From NCBI GenBank assembly GCA_000729835.1, contig JFHB01000183.1:1-63053 (forward strand): 63,053 nt of DNA, in the 5' to 3' direction. Positions within the stretch are counted from its first letter, which is position 1. Each line of letters begins with the position of its first letter. This document shows positions 1 to 11,750 of the stretch, one piece after another. The translations under genes were made by a program, and so were the position numbers. The notes under the pieces are model-generated. The model did not search any database. It had not been told where the DNA came from and worked only from the letters and a program-made list of their open reading frames with translations. This stretch comes from Atkinsonella hypoxylon. Taxonomy: Eukaryota; Ascomycota; Sordariomycetes; Hypocreales; Clavicipitaceae.

Positions 1-640
1 GCAGCTTCCGCTAGTGTAACGGTCACGATCCCTCAGCACAATGCCTTATTGTTATTAGTTACCTTAATATTAAGGTGTTTCGCGTTAGCTACTCTATTAG
101 TGCTAGCTTAAGCTAGTAGAACCTTAGGTTTTCTTTAGTAAAACCTTAAACTATTATAGAATAACGTTAAACTATTAAATGCACTAAATATAGCTCTACT
201 TTAGGTTGTTAACTCTACTAGAGTCTATTAATCTTATAGCTCTTAGGTATCTATAGAGACTTTACCTCCTTTTTCCTTCTTTTCTCTTTATCTTAAAGTC
301 TTTATTAATAAAGCCTAATAAAACTATTTAATCTTTCCTTTATAGCTATAATATTACTTTAAGATTACTGTTTTTATTTACTACTTAAGTAATAAATAAA
401 TATAGACTTTTACTCTTTATTTTACCTATATTAGCTATTTTAATAAAAAAAGAATTATATAGATTTATATATATAATTATAAAAAGAACTATATACTTAA
501 TAAGCTTTAAGATAGAAGAGCTAGAAGTTTAAGAAAATAGTTCTAAAGAACTTAGGCTTAACTTAAAAGAAAACTCTAACTTAATATTATTTAAGTTAAA
601 AAATAATTCTAAAGAACTTAAATTAAAAGAAGATTAACCT
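1..640. other. leader of element H, no coding signal
   Basis: Very AT-rich sequence upstream of the recognisable gag of H. Bases 1-45 retain CpA and CpG and look unmutated; the rest is TA-saturated. No PBS or LTR end could be assigned and no gene is visible. Confidence 0.5.
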
Positions 641-1700
641 AAAGCTATAAATAAAAACTTAAAATATATAAAAGAACTTCTTAAAGTATTAAAAGAGAGT
701 AATATTAGAATTACTTAACTAGAAAAAGAATAATAGTTTTAAAGAGAATATAGTTATAGTATAACTCTAGCTAATAGCGTTTTTAGTTTAATATTTAAGC
801 TAGTAAAGAAAGCTACTATTAAAGCTTTTTAACTATTTAATCTAAATAGTAATATAAATACCTTTAACTCTTATTATAATAAAAAAGTAAAAAAGGTAGA
901 AACTAATTCTTTAATCTTTAATAGTAAGTTAAGTAAAAGCTTTAATGCTTAAGTTAATAGAGTAGCTAATAAAATTATAGAAAACATTAAAGTCTTTAAA
1001 ACTAAATATAGTTATATAACTATTATCTATTTAGCTATATTTAGTGCTACTATTAATCTTTTAGAGTTTTAATATAGTAAAACCTTAATAAATCCCTTTA
1101 GAAACTCTATTAAAATAATTACTACTTTTACTACTATATATTAGAACTTTAATAAAGCTATATATACTTATAAAGCTCTTTAGAATATAGTTTATAACTC
1201 TCTTAATAAGAATATTAATATATATATTAGTTAGATTAATAAGCTTATAGATAAAGCTAATATTCTAGTAAGTAAGAGAAAAAGTGTACTTTATAAGTAT
1301 ATCTTTACTTACCTAAATTCTACCTTATTAATAGAGTTTAAAGACCTTAATGTTAGCTATAAGGTGTTTTCTAGTTATATAGCTAATATAGTATTAGCTT
1401 ATAAGTAAATTACTAAGGAATATTAATAGAAAAGAAAAGAACTTAACGTTAAAAAGGCCTATAAAGCTATTAAAAAGGAACCTTACTATTCTCTTAAGAC
1501 TAATAAAAGTAACTATAAGTTACTAAAAATTAGGAATTCTTTCTATAAAAAAGAGTAAATATTAGCTAAAGGCTAATACTTTAATTATAAAAAAAAAGAG
1601 TACTTTACCTATAATTACTTTAATAGAAAGAAAATTACTGCTACTAAAAAAGTAATAAAAGAAGAAAAAGATTCTTAGTTTTCTAGTTTATCTTTTAATT
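640..1700 (+). pseudogene. gag of Gypsy element H (RIP-degenerate)
   Basis: Structural (capsid/nucleocapsid) protein of the Gypsy element. The translated frame resembles fungal Gypsy gag: a helical capsid-like part near 1050-1400, then a basic stretch and a nucleocapsid motif at about 1577-1618. That motif fits C-X2-C-X4-H-X4-C spacing exactly, but each Cys codon now reads Tyr (TGY to TAY) and the His also reads Tyr (CAC to TAC), all G:C to A:T changes. Zinc binding is therefore lost and many stops interrupt the frame. Start codon not identifiable. It lies directly upstream of the pol frame of the same element. Confidence 0.75.
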
Positions 1701-2389
1701 TAGAAAACTAGAAGCACTACTAGAAGTTTTTATAGTAGTTAAGATACTATAAGTAGCTAGAATTAGTAATAAAAACCTAAATTTATTTATAATTTCTATA
1801 TAGTTATAGTTATATAGATTAAGATTTAAGATTTAAGCTTTATATAATATAAAAGTAGATATCTTATTGCTAGTTAGCTGTTAAGTAGCTAAGTAGGCTA
1901 AGAAGTTATTAGAATAGGTTCTTAAGAAGCTATTAATGCCTATATCTCTATTTAATTATTGTAATTAAAGTGCTAAAAAAGTTACTTATTTAGTTAAAGG
2001 AATAATAAAGCTAGATAAATAATAATTTATTAAGTAAAAGTTTTATATTACTAATATAGATTATAATATATTTATTAGTTAAGAGTAGCTAATAGCTTAA
2101 GATATTTAGTTATATCTTTAAAGCAAAAGAATTATATAGTTAAAGAATTAACTTAATAATATAAAGTTCTTATTAGCTATAATACTAAATCTATAAAAGA
2201 AGAAGGTTAATTCTATAGTTTAAAAAGATACTTTATAATATAACTAAAGAATAAATAATTAAATTAATTATAAAAAGTATTTAATTTACTAGATTCTAAA
2301 ACGCTTAAATCTCTAGAAAGAGGTTACTTTAACTTTAAGTAAAGATTTAACTAAACCTCTAGTTAATATAATAAAGTTATAAGCTTAAA

Positions 2390-3716
2390 TTAAAGCTAAC
2401 TCTTATTAATTACAATAGAAAGAGTTATAAATGCCTAATAAAGCTATTACCTTTATTAATTAAATAGTTTTACTACTTATAATTAGTCTTTAAGCCCTTA
2501 AAGTATAAGTATAGTAGAAAATATATATAGGTAAAACTATTTTTTTCTATAAGAATAAAAACCTAAAGTATATTAAGTTAGTAAAAGAGTTAATTTCTCT
2601 ATAGTTAGTATATTTAAAAGGATTCTTTTTAAAGAAAGCTACTATAGTATTACTACTTAGTTACTTTAGTTATAATATTATATTAAAATTAGCTAAACTA
2701 TTATTAAGTTCCTTTTTTATATATAGAACCTCTCTTAAATACCTCCCTTTAGAAAAAAAAGCTATTAAAGAACTATTAAAAGCTAGATTAATTAAACTCT
2801 ATATAGCTAAAAAACCTATATTAAATGTTTTTACTCTAAAACCTTACTTTAGTAAGAGGTATTTCTACTAAGATTATTAATAGATTAATAACTTCCTAAA
2901 GCCTTAATTAGTTTCTACTTTAAATATTAAAGGAACTATTACTAACTACTAATAAGCTAAAAGAATAAGTAAGATTAATATTATTAAAGCTTTTAATTAG
3001 ATATTAATTAAAGTAAACTTCTAATACCTAAATGCCTATTAAACTTACTAAAGAATATTTTAGTAGAAAGTACTTCCTTTTAGATTAAAAGTTAAACTAG
3101 CTTAGTAGTAATTATTTATTAATACTTAACTTAATAAATTACTTAACCTCTTTATTAATACTTATACTAATAATATCTTAATCTATATAAATAATAAAGA
3201 AGAAAGAGTTTATTAGTCTTAAGTTAAAGAAGTTATTTACTAGTTATATAAAGTTAATCTTTAAGGTAATATTAAGAAATTCTAGTTTAATATAAAAAGT
3301 ATTAACTATTTAGATATAATAATTAAAGTTAAAAGAGGTATATAAATTAATCTAGCTAAGATTAAAGCTATTACTAACTAAAAGATTAAAGATTTAACTT
3401 CTAAGACTATACTAAGATTCTTCCTTAGGTTATATAATTATATCTATATATTCTGCAGTTACTTTAGCAATATAGTAGAACTACTAAATTACTTACTTAA
3501 GAAAGATATAACTTTTCTTATTAAACTAAAGCAATAATAAGTATTTAATTTAATAAAGAAGTTAGCTACTTAAGTATCTATTTTAGCTTTCTTTTAACCT
3601 AATAGAAAAACCTAAGCTAAAACTAATGCTTCTTACAATACTATAGAAGGAGTAATTATATAGTTGTAAAACAATAATAAATAGAAACCTATTAGATATT
3701 TTAGTAAGACTATAAT
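2390..3716 (+). pseudogene. pol of Gypsy element H: RT and start of RNase H (broken)
   Basis: Reverse transcriptase of a Ty3/Gypsy element. The frame shows the usual RT order: the PLEK-type entry near 2740-2790, the KPY..F...YF.DY..IN block near 2840-2890, and the catalytic YxDD box near 3155-3190, which now reads Y-T-N-N because both Asp codons became Asn (GA to AA). The connection and RNase H start follow (PNRKT...TNAS...GGVI-like, about 3590-3716). The frame ends where the LTR at 3717 begins, so most of RNase H and all of integrase are missing. No continuation was found in the window. Confidence 0.85.
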
Positions 3717-3959
3717 TGTTACGGTGGGATCTGACGTGGGTTTGTCGGAAGTAACAATAGGTTGTTAGATTTAATAGGTTATGCAATAAATCGTAAGAGG
3801 AGTTGTAAGAGCTTCTGTAAGGAGCATCTAGAAATAGTGTTCTAGTGAATAATTGTTGATTGTTTAATCTAACTACCTAAGTGTTGCTTCTAACTACTTA
3901 TATATAATTACAGTTATATACACTAGTGACCTATAGGTCTATAGAATTATTCTATAATA
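3717..3959 (-). repeat. LTR (family K), probably the 3' LTR of a minus-strand element
   Basis: Aligns end to end with the 243-bp solo LTR at 10937-11179. It starts TGTTACGG; the far end, CCGTAACA in the sister copy, reads CTATAATA here after RIP. The five bases on each side (ATAAT and AGTGC) do not match, so it is not a simple solo LTR. The left 50 bases are nearly unmutated while the right part is RIP-mutated, the pattern seen at the outer edge of full-length elements in this window. A TATAAG-like box lies on the minus strand. I infer the 3' LTR of an element whose interior is the minus-strand-coding region to its right. Confidence 0.7.
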
Positions 3960-4561
3960 AGTGCTGCCCCTATAAAAAAGATTAGCTGTTCTAGCTGTTC
4001 TAAAAATTAATTATTAGTTGTTAGAAGGTATATTAAATTAAACTAAATAACTTATTAATCTAGCTGTTATAAAAGGCATAGAAAGGTAGTTATTGTTTTA
4101 TTATGTAAGTATACATTGTTGTTGTTGTAGTGCAATCTGCAGCGTAGGTTGCTACATTTACGTATTTTTCTATACACTTATAATACCTAAATTACACTTA
4201 TAATCTAGTAACTATTAAATCTATATATTAAATTAATAGATTTCCTTAAACCTAATAGAGCATTAAAGCTTATTCTATATTCTATATATAAGTAAAGTTA
4301 CGTAAAATTATCCTAGATAATGTTAAATTCTATAAATTAATCTTATGTAATAAAGCTAATTTATTAAATCTATATAGTATATTCTTTATGTAAGATTATT
4401 CTATATAGTGTTAAAAGCATTAAAAATTAATCTATATTAAAGTAAATTTTCTGTTAAATCCCTTTAGTGCATTTCTCTATATATATACAGCCTATTCTAA
4501 TCTTTAGGCATTAGTAATAGCAGTAAATTGTTAGTTAGTTATAGTAGGCTGTTAGTTCTCT
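3960..4561. other. AT-rich non-coding stretch next to LTR K
   Basis: No recognisable gene. A short GGGG-containing tract on the minus strand (about 3964-3971) abuts the LTR and could be a degraded polypurine tract. The rest is TA-rich sequence with scattered stops in all frames, probably the 3' untranslated part of the element ended by LTR K. Confidence 0.4.
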
Positions 4562-5190
4562 CTAGAAAGTAAAGCTAAAGGACGTTCCTAGCAGCTTTAG
4601 GGAGAGTTTTGCCTAAGAGGCACTAGTTTTATGCTTAGTAGGTGTTTCTACTAATTTACCTATAGCTAGCCTCTTAGTTAGCGTTTTTACCTTAGTTAGT
4701 ATTAGCTTTACTGTAGAAGGTATCTCTTATAAAATTAACAGAGAGAAATATATTAAAGATAGGTTAATTAGAACAAACTAAGCACTTTTTCTACATTAGA
4801 TAGTGCTAAATCTATTACTAGAGAGGCCTTATACAGCAATAGGCTAGTTAGCTAAGCGTTCTAAAACGTCTATATAAATGCAGTTAATTTTATATTGTAA
4901 GTATCTGCTTTCTGCTTGCAGTATATTAATATTGCTAGTAACCTTTAGTAAGGTTTTATTTTTATTAATAACGTTATTAACACCTTTATTAAATTAACTT
5001 ATACTATTTAGTTAGTTATATATACTGCAGATAGCAGTTTATAATTCGTTAAACTACTTATTAAATAGACCTCCTTTAGCCTCTATTTTAACCTAGTTAA
5101 TCTTTTTATTTAACTTATTAATTTTAGCAATATAGAGGTTAAGTTGCTTCTATACAGTATTGCTACCTATAGGAGTGTCCTTAAGGTAGG
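4562..5190 (-). pseudogene. unrecognised degenerate ORF L (coiled-coil-like)
   Basis: On the minus strand one frame runs about 210 codons broken only by TAA/TAG. If those are read as former Gln/Trp it gives a continuous Asn/Lys/Leu-rich protein with heptad-like spacing (IAKINKLNKKIN near the start) and a basic C-terminal third (KVKTLTKRLA, then a KHKTSAS stretch). I do not recognise a family. Its upstream end is cut by the Copia element E' at 5192, and the LTR of family K lies about 600 bases downstream. It may be the ORF of a non-autonomous LTR element, a gag, or a captured host sequence. Confidence 0.45.
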
Positions 5191-5191
5191 C

Positions 5192-5506
5192 TGTCGACAG
5201 ACCAAGGGTCTAATTTATACTCCTTCGAGTTGATCCTATGACTAATTCACTAGTGCACTAGTATTTACATCAAAGAGGTTTAAATTTAGTTATCTAGAAG
5301 TTGTATCTAACTAGCAAAAGAGGCTACATTATATACCCCGTTAGATGCCTTATATACCTTAGGTATAGTGTTGTGTTAAGGGGGAATTAAGGGGTATTAG
5401 CAACCTTAATGTAAGTAGGGACTAGTGTGTAGATGCAACTAATTAGCAGTTGTATCTACCTATATAGGTGCTAGAATTGCACAATAGAGTTATAACAATT
5501 CTAACA
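5192..5506 (-). repeat. 3' LTR of Copia element E'
   Basis: 315 bp. The outer (left) edge keeps the TGTCGACA terminus and unmutated CpG/CpA. The inner (right) edge is RIP-mutated (GTTAGAATTG-type instead of GTTGGAATCG, read on the minus strand). Confidence 0.92.
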
Positions 5507-5599
5507 CTAGCAGTCTCTCTTTTTATTGTGCTAATAGAGTAACTCTAATAGTTACAGTAATAACAAAATAGATTAAAGGAATAAGTAACAATAAATCTA

Positions 5600-8500
5600 A
5601 TATCCTTTTGCATTAATTTATAGGTCTCTTTACCTAGCTTTCTACTTATATATTAGCTTTATTGTTATTAATAAAGGATTTAAGAGTCTTATTTAGCGTT
5701 GCTTTTGTTATTAAATTAGTAATATTATTTTTACCGTTAATCTAACGGATTTTATTAATTTTACGCCTTTTATATAATTAATGTAGCGCTATAATGTTAA
5801 TTATTAATCTCTTTTCCTTTATTATACTAAGCTTTATAAGGCATTTATATAACAAGAATAAATCTATATAGACTACTAGTAGAATTAGCGGTATCTATAG
5901 CTGCTTTATTACTATATTTAATGTAGTACTAATAGCATATAATACATTTACGCTTTACACTATACTATATAGTTCTAATATAAGCGTGCTCCTTATAACT
6001 CTCTTGCTTTTAATAGAGCTATATATAATAATATTGCCTTTTATTATAAATTTAGCGTTCTCTTTATAAGCTTCTTTATTGCCTAGAATAATTATATATT
6101 CTATCTAGAAGCTTAAATCTTTATTGTTTATAAAGAATCTATTAATAAATATATATAATTTAGTAGAGAGAAGGTCTATTAGAATATATTATAATCTATA
6201 GGTTTAGTTGTTAATTTGCTATTAAAGCCTCTTATTTAGTTGTTTAATATTATTAATTATAATATCTTGCTGTTATATAGCAACAGAAAGGTTAAATATA
6301 GCTTCTAGTTAATAGATTATAGCAATATATACGCTATAGGCTTATTGCTTAATGTACTATTATTTTGTTAAATCTATATTAATACTAGTAGTATTAATAG
6401 GTTAAATCCTCTTGCTTTAACCTTTCTAGTAAAGAGTTAAAGTACTGTTATTAGATTTAGTTAATATATATCTATTAAAAATTAGTAGCATTTCTACTAT
6501 TAAGCTCTACTTTAGCTTTACAGTAAAATTAGCCTTCTGTAGTTTAAATTCCTTATAGTTAAAGAAGGTTTTATTGCTTAGTTCTAGTGTATTATTAGTC
6601 TATATTCTAATAATTCTAAAGCAGTTATTATTATTTAATATTAGTAAGTAGAGATTATATATTAATGTAACTATACTTAAGTTATTACAGTAGTAGTAAA
6701 AGTATATAAACTACTAGTGTATACCTACTTTAGCAATTCTATATAGAGGCTTAATTACTTCTATTACTGTATTATAAGGATATAGGTATTTAATTTAGTT
6801 AGGAAGTTATGCAATAATTAATCTATTTAAATTAGTATTAAATTGTATATAAGCCTATATAATATTGTAGATCTATAAGACAATATTGCATTTTTAGAGA
6901 AATAGAGCTAGTACTACAATTAGGCGTTAACTAGCTTATTAAATTATTAGGGATTACATTAAAATTAATAATTTATTGCTATTATTATATCCTTAGATAA
7001 CTAGTCTTAACTTCTTATATAGTAATATAGTTCCTTTTCCTTTAACTTCTTAAACTATATAAGATTTAAAGATATAGTTATTATATATAGTAGAGTTAAA
7101 TTTAATAATTTAGAAGATATCTTTAGCTAATAGTATATTAATTTTAGCTTAGTTAAATACTTTAAATAGAGCACCTTTTGCTGTAATCTTATTGTCTTTC
7201 CTTAGTTATATAGCTAAGTTATAGTTTACTATTTCTTTTGTAGAAAAGAAAATTTTATTGCTAGATTTATACAGCAATATATAAGTAGAATTAATATTAC
7301 TACTAGAATTAAGATTATAAGAACTACTAGCAGTTAGGCTAGAAACAGTAATATATCTATTTAGTTTGTTGTTAAAAGTAGAGGAATTTTATATAGAATT
7401 AATTAGAATAAGAAAAGAGTTCTTTTTTAGTCTTCTAGAACCTCTTTTCTATATTAGGTTTAGATTAATTAGTTGTTTTACCTTTAGGGGTCTTTCTTTC
7501 TTCTTTAGTAAAATAGAATTGCTTTTAAGTAGAGATTCTATATTGCTTTTATTAAGTATAACGTTAGAAACAGCAGAATAATTATTAGATTTATTATTAT
7601 TATAGTAGTAGGGTTTTATAATAGTTATATAAAAACAAATAGAGCTATAAGGCATTTGTATAGTGCATTCTTTGCTATCTATAGCAAGCAGCTTATAGAG
7701 GCCTTACTAGCCTTCTTTTTTACGCTATATATATACTTTTAACTGTAGAGGCAGTAAATATATAGGTATTATATTTAAGCTGTTATAGAAGGTAAAAGTA
7801 TTATAAATTTATCTTTATACTAGGCACTTTTAGGCTTTATTAGTAGCTTTATATAGAATTAAAGCTTATTATATTACAGAAAGGCTTAAAGGTAAATTAT
7901 CTATTATATAAAGGTAGAAACTAAAGACTAATAATATAGGTATAAAACTGTTAGGTTTAGTAGAATTATTAACAGCTTTAATAGCTATCTAAAGCTTTTA
8001 ATCCTTTATAATACTAGTATTAGTGCTTAATTTATTGTTAATAATGTTATAAGCTCTTTATAATAAGCTATAGTACTATTTAACTTTATTAATGCTGTTA
8101 TAGGCTTTAATAAGAACTTTATTAATATTAATAGATAATATTTATATATAATAGCGGAATTTAGTAGATATAAAGTTCTTTCTAGCATTATAAACTATCT
8201 AGTTAGAAGAGCTTAAATAGGTATTAATCTAGCATTCTTTTAATATATTCTAGATATTTTATACTTTCTGCTTTTAAGGTTCTAGAAAGTAAGCTGCCTA
8301 GAATAAGGTTGCAGAATTAATAATGTAAAGAATAGAGCTACTATTTAAATATATAATATTAACAATAATTTTATAGTTAAAGTTATAGTTATCTTTTAAT
8401 ATAAATTGGAATTAACTAGGTAATTTACTATTAAGTTAGTAGTAGTAGTAGACTTATATAATTCTATTAATAGCGTTATTATTACTAATATCTTTGCCTA

Positions 8501-9050
8501 TATATTGTAGAATCTTTATTAATTGTTATATAGAGAGATGCCTAAATTAATAATAAAGTTAATAGATTTACTTTTCTAATAAGAAAAATATAGCTGCTTC
8601 TGTAGCTTCTAGAGTCTACTATAGATATCCCTATTTCTAGATAATAGAAACCTTTTAATTGCCTTAAATTAGTACGTTTTTAAGGTTGTTAAGCTTTATA
8701 TATATCTTATCTATATTATTAATGCTGTATAGAAATAGGGTACTTATATTAATTATATAGAATATAATTAAGCTAAAGACTATTAGAACTATAATAAAGC
8801 CTATTAAAGTTACTAATCCTGCGCTAAATGTAATTATATAGTGTTAATTAGATAGATTTATCTTTAATAAAGACATTTTCTTTACTAGTGCTTATACTTA
8901 GTTAATTTTAACTATTAATACTTCTACTGCTTTAGTGTTAAGTAAGATACCTTTAAATATCTTACTAGAGTAATATTCTTTTAATATATAAGATAATAAA
9001 TATAATAAAGAATCTATAGAATTTAATTAATCTTCTATAAATAGGTCTTC
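5600..9050 (-). pseudogene. pol of Copia element E' (protease, integrase, RT, RNase H; dead)
   Basis: Minus-strand counterpart of the E polyprotein. In translation order: protease region near 9000-8800, pre-integrase and integrase about 8600-7900, RT about 7150-6500, RNase H about 6000-5640. The RNase H block includes a YTDS-F-LLYKCLIKLSTTKEKR-like stretch followed by the INSKDNIAN block. Stops are CAA/CAG/TGG-derived. A 68-codon open piece at 7449-7655 (start-like MPYSSIC) survives by chance and matches 51832-52014 in E. It lies in the linker between integrase and RT and is not a separate gene. Confidence 0.85.
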
Positions 9051-9449
9051 CTTATGTAAAGTATACTAGTAGGCTTCTTCCTTAAGGTTTTAGAAGATAG
9101 CTCTATTATCTATAGTTGCAGTATTAGTAAAAAATTGTATAATTATTAGCTAAGGAGCTTTTCCTTTATTAGCTATATTAGATTCTTTAATAAATGCCTT
9201 ACTTATATCTTAAGTATTATTAGAACTATTATTCTATATAGGTTTACTTAATCCTTTATAAGCCTATAGATAGGCTTTAAATTTACTATTTAAAGAAGAG
9301 GTTCTATACTTCTTATTGTTTTACTATCTTTACTGTACTTCTTAATGCTCTTTTTTACTATACTTTATTAACTAATATCTTTCTTTTCTATAGATAAAGT
9401 AGCATTGTTTTTAGGTCTTACTTCTACTATAGCTAGGGTCTCTTAAACG

Positions 9450-10560
9450 TTAATATTAATAGTCTATATAAAGGGCTTTATTATTAATATTAAGTTAGTT
9501 AAATCTAATGTAGAATTAGCTAATTTTCTTCTATACTTCTATAATACTAATTAACTTTTATAGGTTACTAATAAGCTCTTAAAATATTGTATTAGTTATA
9601 AATTTAGCTTAGCTATATTTAGGGATACCTTTAACTGCTTAAAGGGTTTACTTAATAAGTTTAGAATTATCTATAAGAGAGTTAAAAAGGCTATTATAAA
9701 TATCTTAAAGGTTTTAGATTATTATATTAAGGTAGTTAAGTATAGATTTATTAGGGTTCTTAGTAATTATATTATATAATATAATACTATTCTATCTTTA
9801 ACAATAGAACTACTTATTAGTTAAGGTCTTAAAGTGTTATCTAATAATTTTAACTATTTAGTTAAAGGTATAATTTATTCTTATATTTATTGCAATTATT
9901 ATAAGGTAGAATTTATATACTTTACCTATTAGTATTACTAGAAATGCCTTTATTATTGCTAGTTCTAAGAAATTAAGTTATTAGTATAGGTCTTTAAGGA
10001 TAACTACTTTTAGTATAATAAAATTAAATATATTGCTGCTATATTTATTACTTTCCTTATAGATCTTTATAAGGTTAAGAACTTTCTTTATATTAATCTA
10101 GAAAGAATCTATTATAGAAGGAAGTAATAGTTATACTACTAAAAGCAGAAGAAATCTTATATTCTATAGTAAAGGGAGAGAAGGTAGTATTCCTACTAAT
10201 GTACCTATTAGATTACTAGGTATACTTAATAAAAGTAATAAGGAGAGTACTAAAGGTATAGAAGAAGAGTTCTATAAAGAAGATTAAGGCTTCTTTACTG
10301 TAGATATAGGTTCTACATTTAGGTGTAGATTTAAGTAGAATTTACTTAATACTACTTATTTATTAATCTCTTCTTTTAGCTATATAGATTGTTCCTCTTT
10401 CTATAGTACTCTTTTAAGGGAATTAGTAATTTAGCTGCTGCTTCTGCCTATATAGACTCTATATTTATATAGTAAATTGTGTAACGCTTTAATAATTAAA
10501 GTAAAGGCTCTTTAAAATAGGTCTTTATTCTAGTTATAGAAGTTAAATTTAAAGTTCTTC
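9450..10560 (-). pseudogene. gag of Copia element E' (dead)
   Basis: Structural protein of the Copia element, antiparallel to the gag of E at 48930-50030. It carries the region corresponding to the conserved NPNKS..NCLN..IQ.LQDI block near 9780-9700 on the minus strand. Multiple TAA/TAG interruptions come from former Gln/Trp codons. It lies between the element's 5' LTR (11436-11750) and its pol, as expected for Copia. The upstream leader holds the nested solo LTR. Confidence 0.75.
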
Positions 10561-10931
10561 TATTATTCTTAATCTCTAAATCTTTAATCTTTATAAAGGT
10601 TAATTATAAAGGTAATTCTATTGTTTAAATTAGTAGTAGTAGTAGTTTCTAGGTTAATTTTATATATTAAGTTCTAATCTATTAATAGAAGTTTCTAATA
10701 CTTTTAAAGTTATTCTAGAAGCTTATTAGGTTATAGTTATTACTTAAATTCTTATAAATCTACCTAGAGTTATTGTAAACTTATTATATTAGATAAGATT
10801 AAGTAGTATAAAAAGAGAAAGTAGGTGTAATAGAATTAGTATAAAGATAGAGGGATTTAGCTAGCTTCTAGCTAAGTTCTAAGATAGTTAAAGGAGTTAA
10901 ATCCTGTAGCGTTAGCCGCTAAGGGTTCTAG

Positions 10932-11184
10932 CTAGTTGTTACGGTGGGATCCGACACGGGTTTGTCGGAAGTAACGATGGGTTGTTGGATTCGACAGGTT
11001 ATGCAAAGATTCGTGAGAGGAGTCGTAAGAGTTGCTGTAGGGAGCATCTGGTAATAGTATTCTGGTAAATAATAGTTGATTGTTCAATCTGACTACCTGA
11101 GTGTTGCTTCTGACTACTTATACATGATTGCGGTCACGTGCACTAGTGACCTGCGGGTCTGTATGATTATCCCGTAACACTAGT
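10932..11184 (-). mobile_element. solo LTR (family K) with 5-bp target duplication, nested in E'
   Basis: A 243-bp LTR (10937-11179) with perfect 8-bp terminal inverted repeats (TGTTACGG and CCGTAACA), flanked by CTAGT on both sides (10932-10936 and 11180-11184). The matching position of sister element E (near 48550) reads straight through, so this is an empty-site/filled-site pair. It is rich in CpG and CpA and shows almost no RIP, unlike the Copia sequence around it. A TATAAG-type box on the minus strand (11113-11121 region) suggests LTR orientation. It arose by LTR-LTR recombination, or inserted late and stayed too short for RIP. Confidence 0.93.
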
Positions 11185-11435
11185 AATTTAATTCCTTAGG
11201 AGTTTAATATTAACAATTAGTTAAACTAAAACGTTGTTGTAAGTAAATATAACTTAGTAACTAAGCAATTGTAAAGATATCCCTTCCTTTAGCACGCTTT
11301 ACTAGTTGCATTAGCCGCTAAGGGTCCTAGCTAATAGTATTACGTCTTTTCTTGCTAAATCTAGCTAATCTATAGTTAGTTATGCTAATCTCTTTAGTTG
11401 TACTAAAGACTCCTAGTTAAGCAACTACTAATTAG

Positions 11436-11750
11436 TGTTAATAGACTAAGGGTCTAATTTATACTCCTTTAAGTTAGTCCTATAACTAATTCACTAGTGC
11501 ACTAGTATTTACATTAAAGAGGTTTAAATTCAGTTATCTAGGAGTTATATCTAACTAGCAAAAGAGGCTACATTATATACCCCGTTAGATGCCTTATATG
11601 CCTTAGGTATAGTGTTGTGTTAAGGGGGAATTAAGGGGTATCGGCGACCCCGATGTAAGTGGGGACTAGTGTGCGGATGCAACCAATTAGCGGTTGTATC
11701 CACCCACGCAGGTGCTGGAATCGCACGATAGAGTTATAACGATTCCAACA
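11436..11750 (-). repeat. 5' LTR of Copia element E'
   Basis: 315 bp, ends TGTTGGAATC on the minus strand at 11750. The outer 110 bases are essentially unmutated (CpG-rich) whereas the inner edge near 11436 is RIP-mutated (GTTAATAGAC for GTCGACAGAC). The interior starts at 11435 going left. Confidence 0.92.

Larger units (their letters stand above)
1..3716 (+). mobile_element. Ty3/Gypsy retrotransposon remnant H, truncated at both ends
   Basis: Degenerate Gypsy-type element in the plus direction: leader, gag with a ruined zinc knuckle, then RT and the beginning of RNase H. The reading frame is littered with TAA/TAG at former Gln/Trp codons, as RIP produces. The right end is abrupt: the RNase H frame stops at an LTR-like sequence beginning at 3717. 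No LTR belonging to H is visible. The first 45 bases are clearly less AT-rich than what follows and may be the edge of something that begins before the window. Family level (Ty3/Gypsy) is secure from the RT; the clade is not determined. Confidence 0.85.
5192..11750 (-). mobile_element. Ty1/Copia retrotransposon E' (full-length, minus strand)
   Basis: Both LTRs are present (315 bp each, 5192-5506 and 11436-11750), with ends TGTTGGAA and TGTCGACA read on the minus strand. The interior is the reverse complement of element E (47994-54295) and codes on the minus strand for the same Copia polyprotein, now full of RIP stops. Removing the 248 bp of the solo-LTR insertion (243-bp LTR plus one duplicated CTAGT) leaves about 6.3 kb, matching E. 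The flanking five bases (TAGGC left, GGATC right) do not match, so no target-site duplication survives. The sequences on the two sides are unrelated and code on opposite strands, which suggests rearrangement. Confidence 0.92.

Noticed and set aside
7366..7581. 71-codon plus-strand ORF, and similar ones at 3583-3786 and 44336-44521
   Set aside because: They lie on the strand opposite to recognised pol frames and have low-complexity Ile/Leu/Phe/Ser composition; shadows.
10937..11179. Possibility that the 243-bp repeat is a DNA-transposon MITE because of its 8-bp terminal inverted repeats
   Set aside because: A 5-bp target duplication, TG...CA ends and a TATA-like box inside fit an LTR better; not fully excluded.
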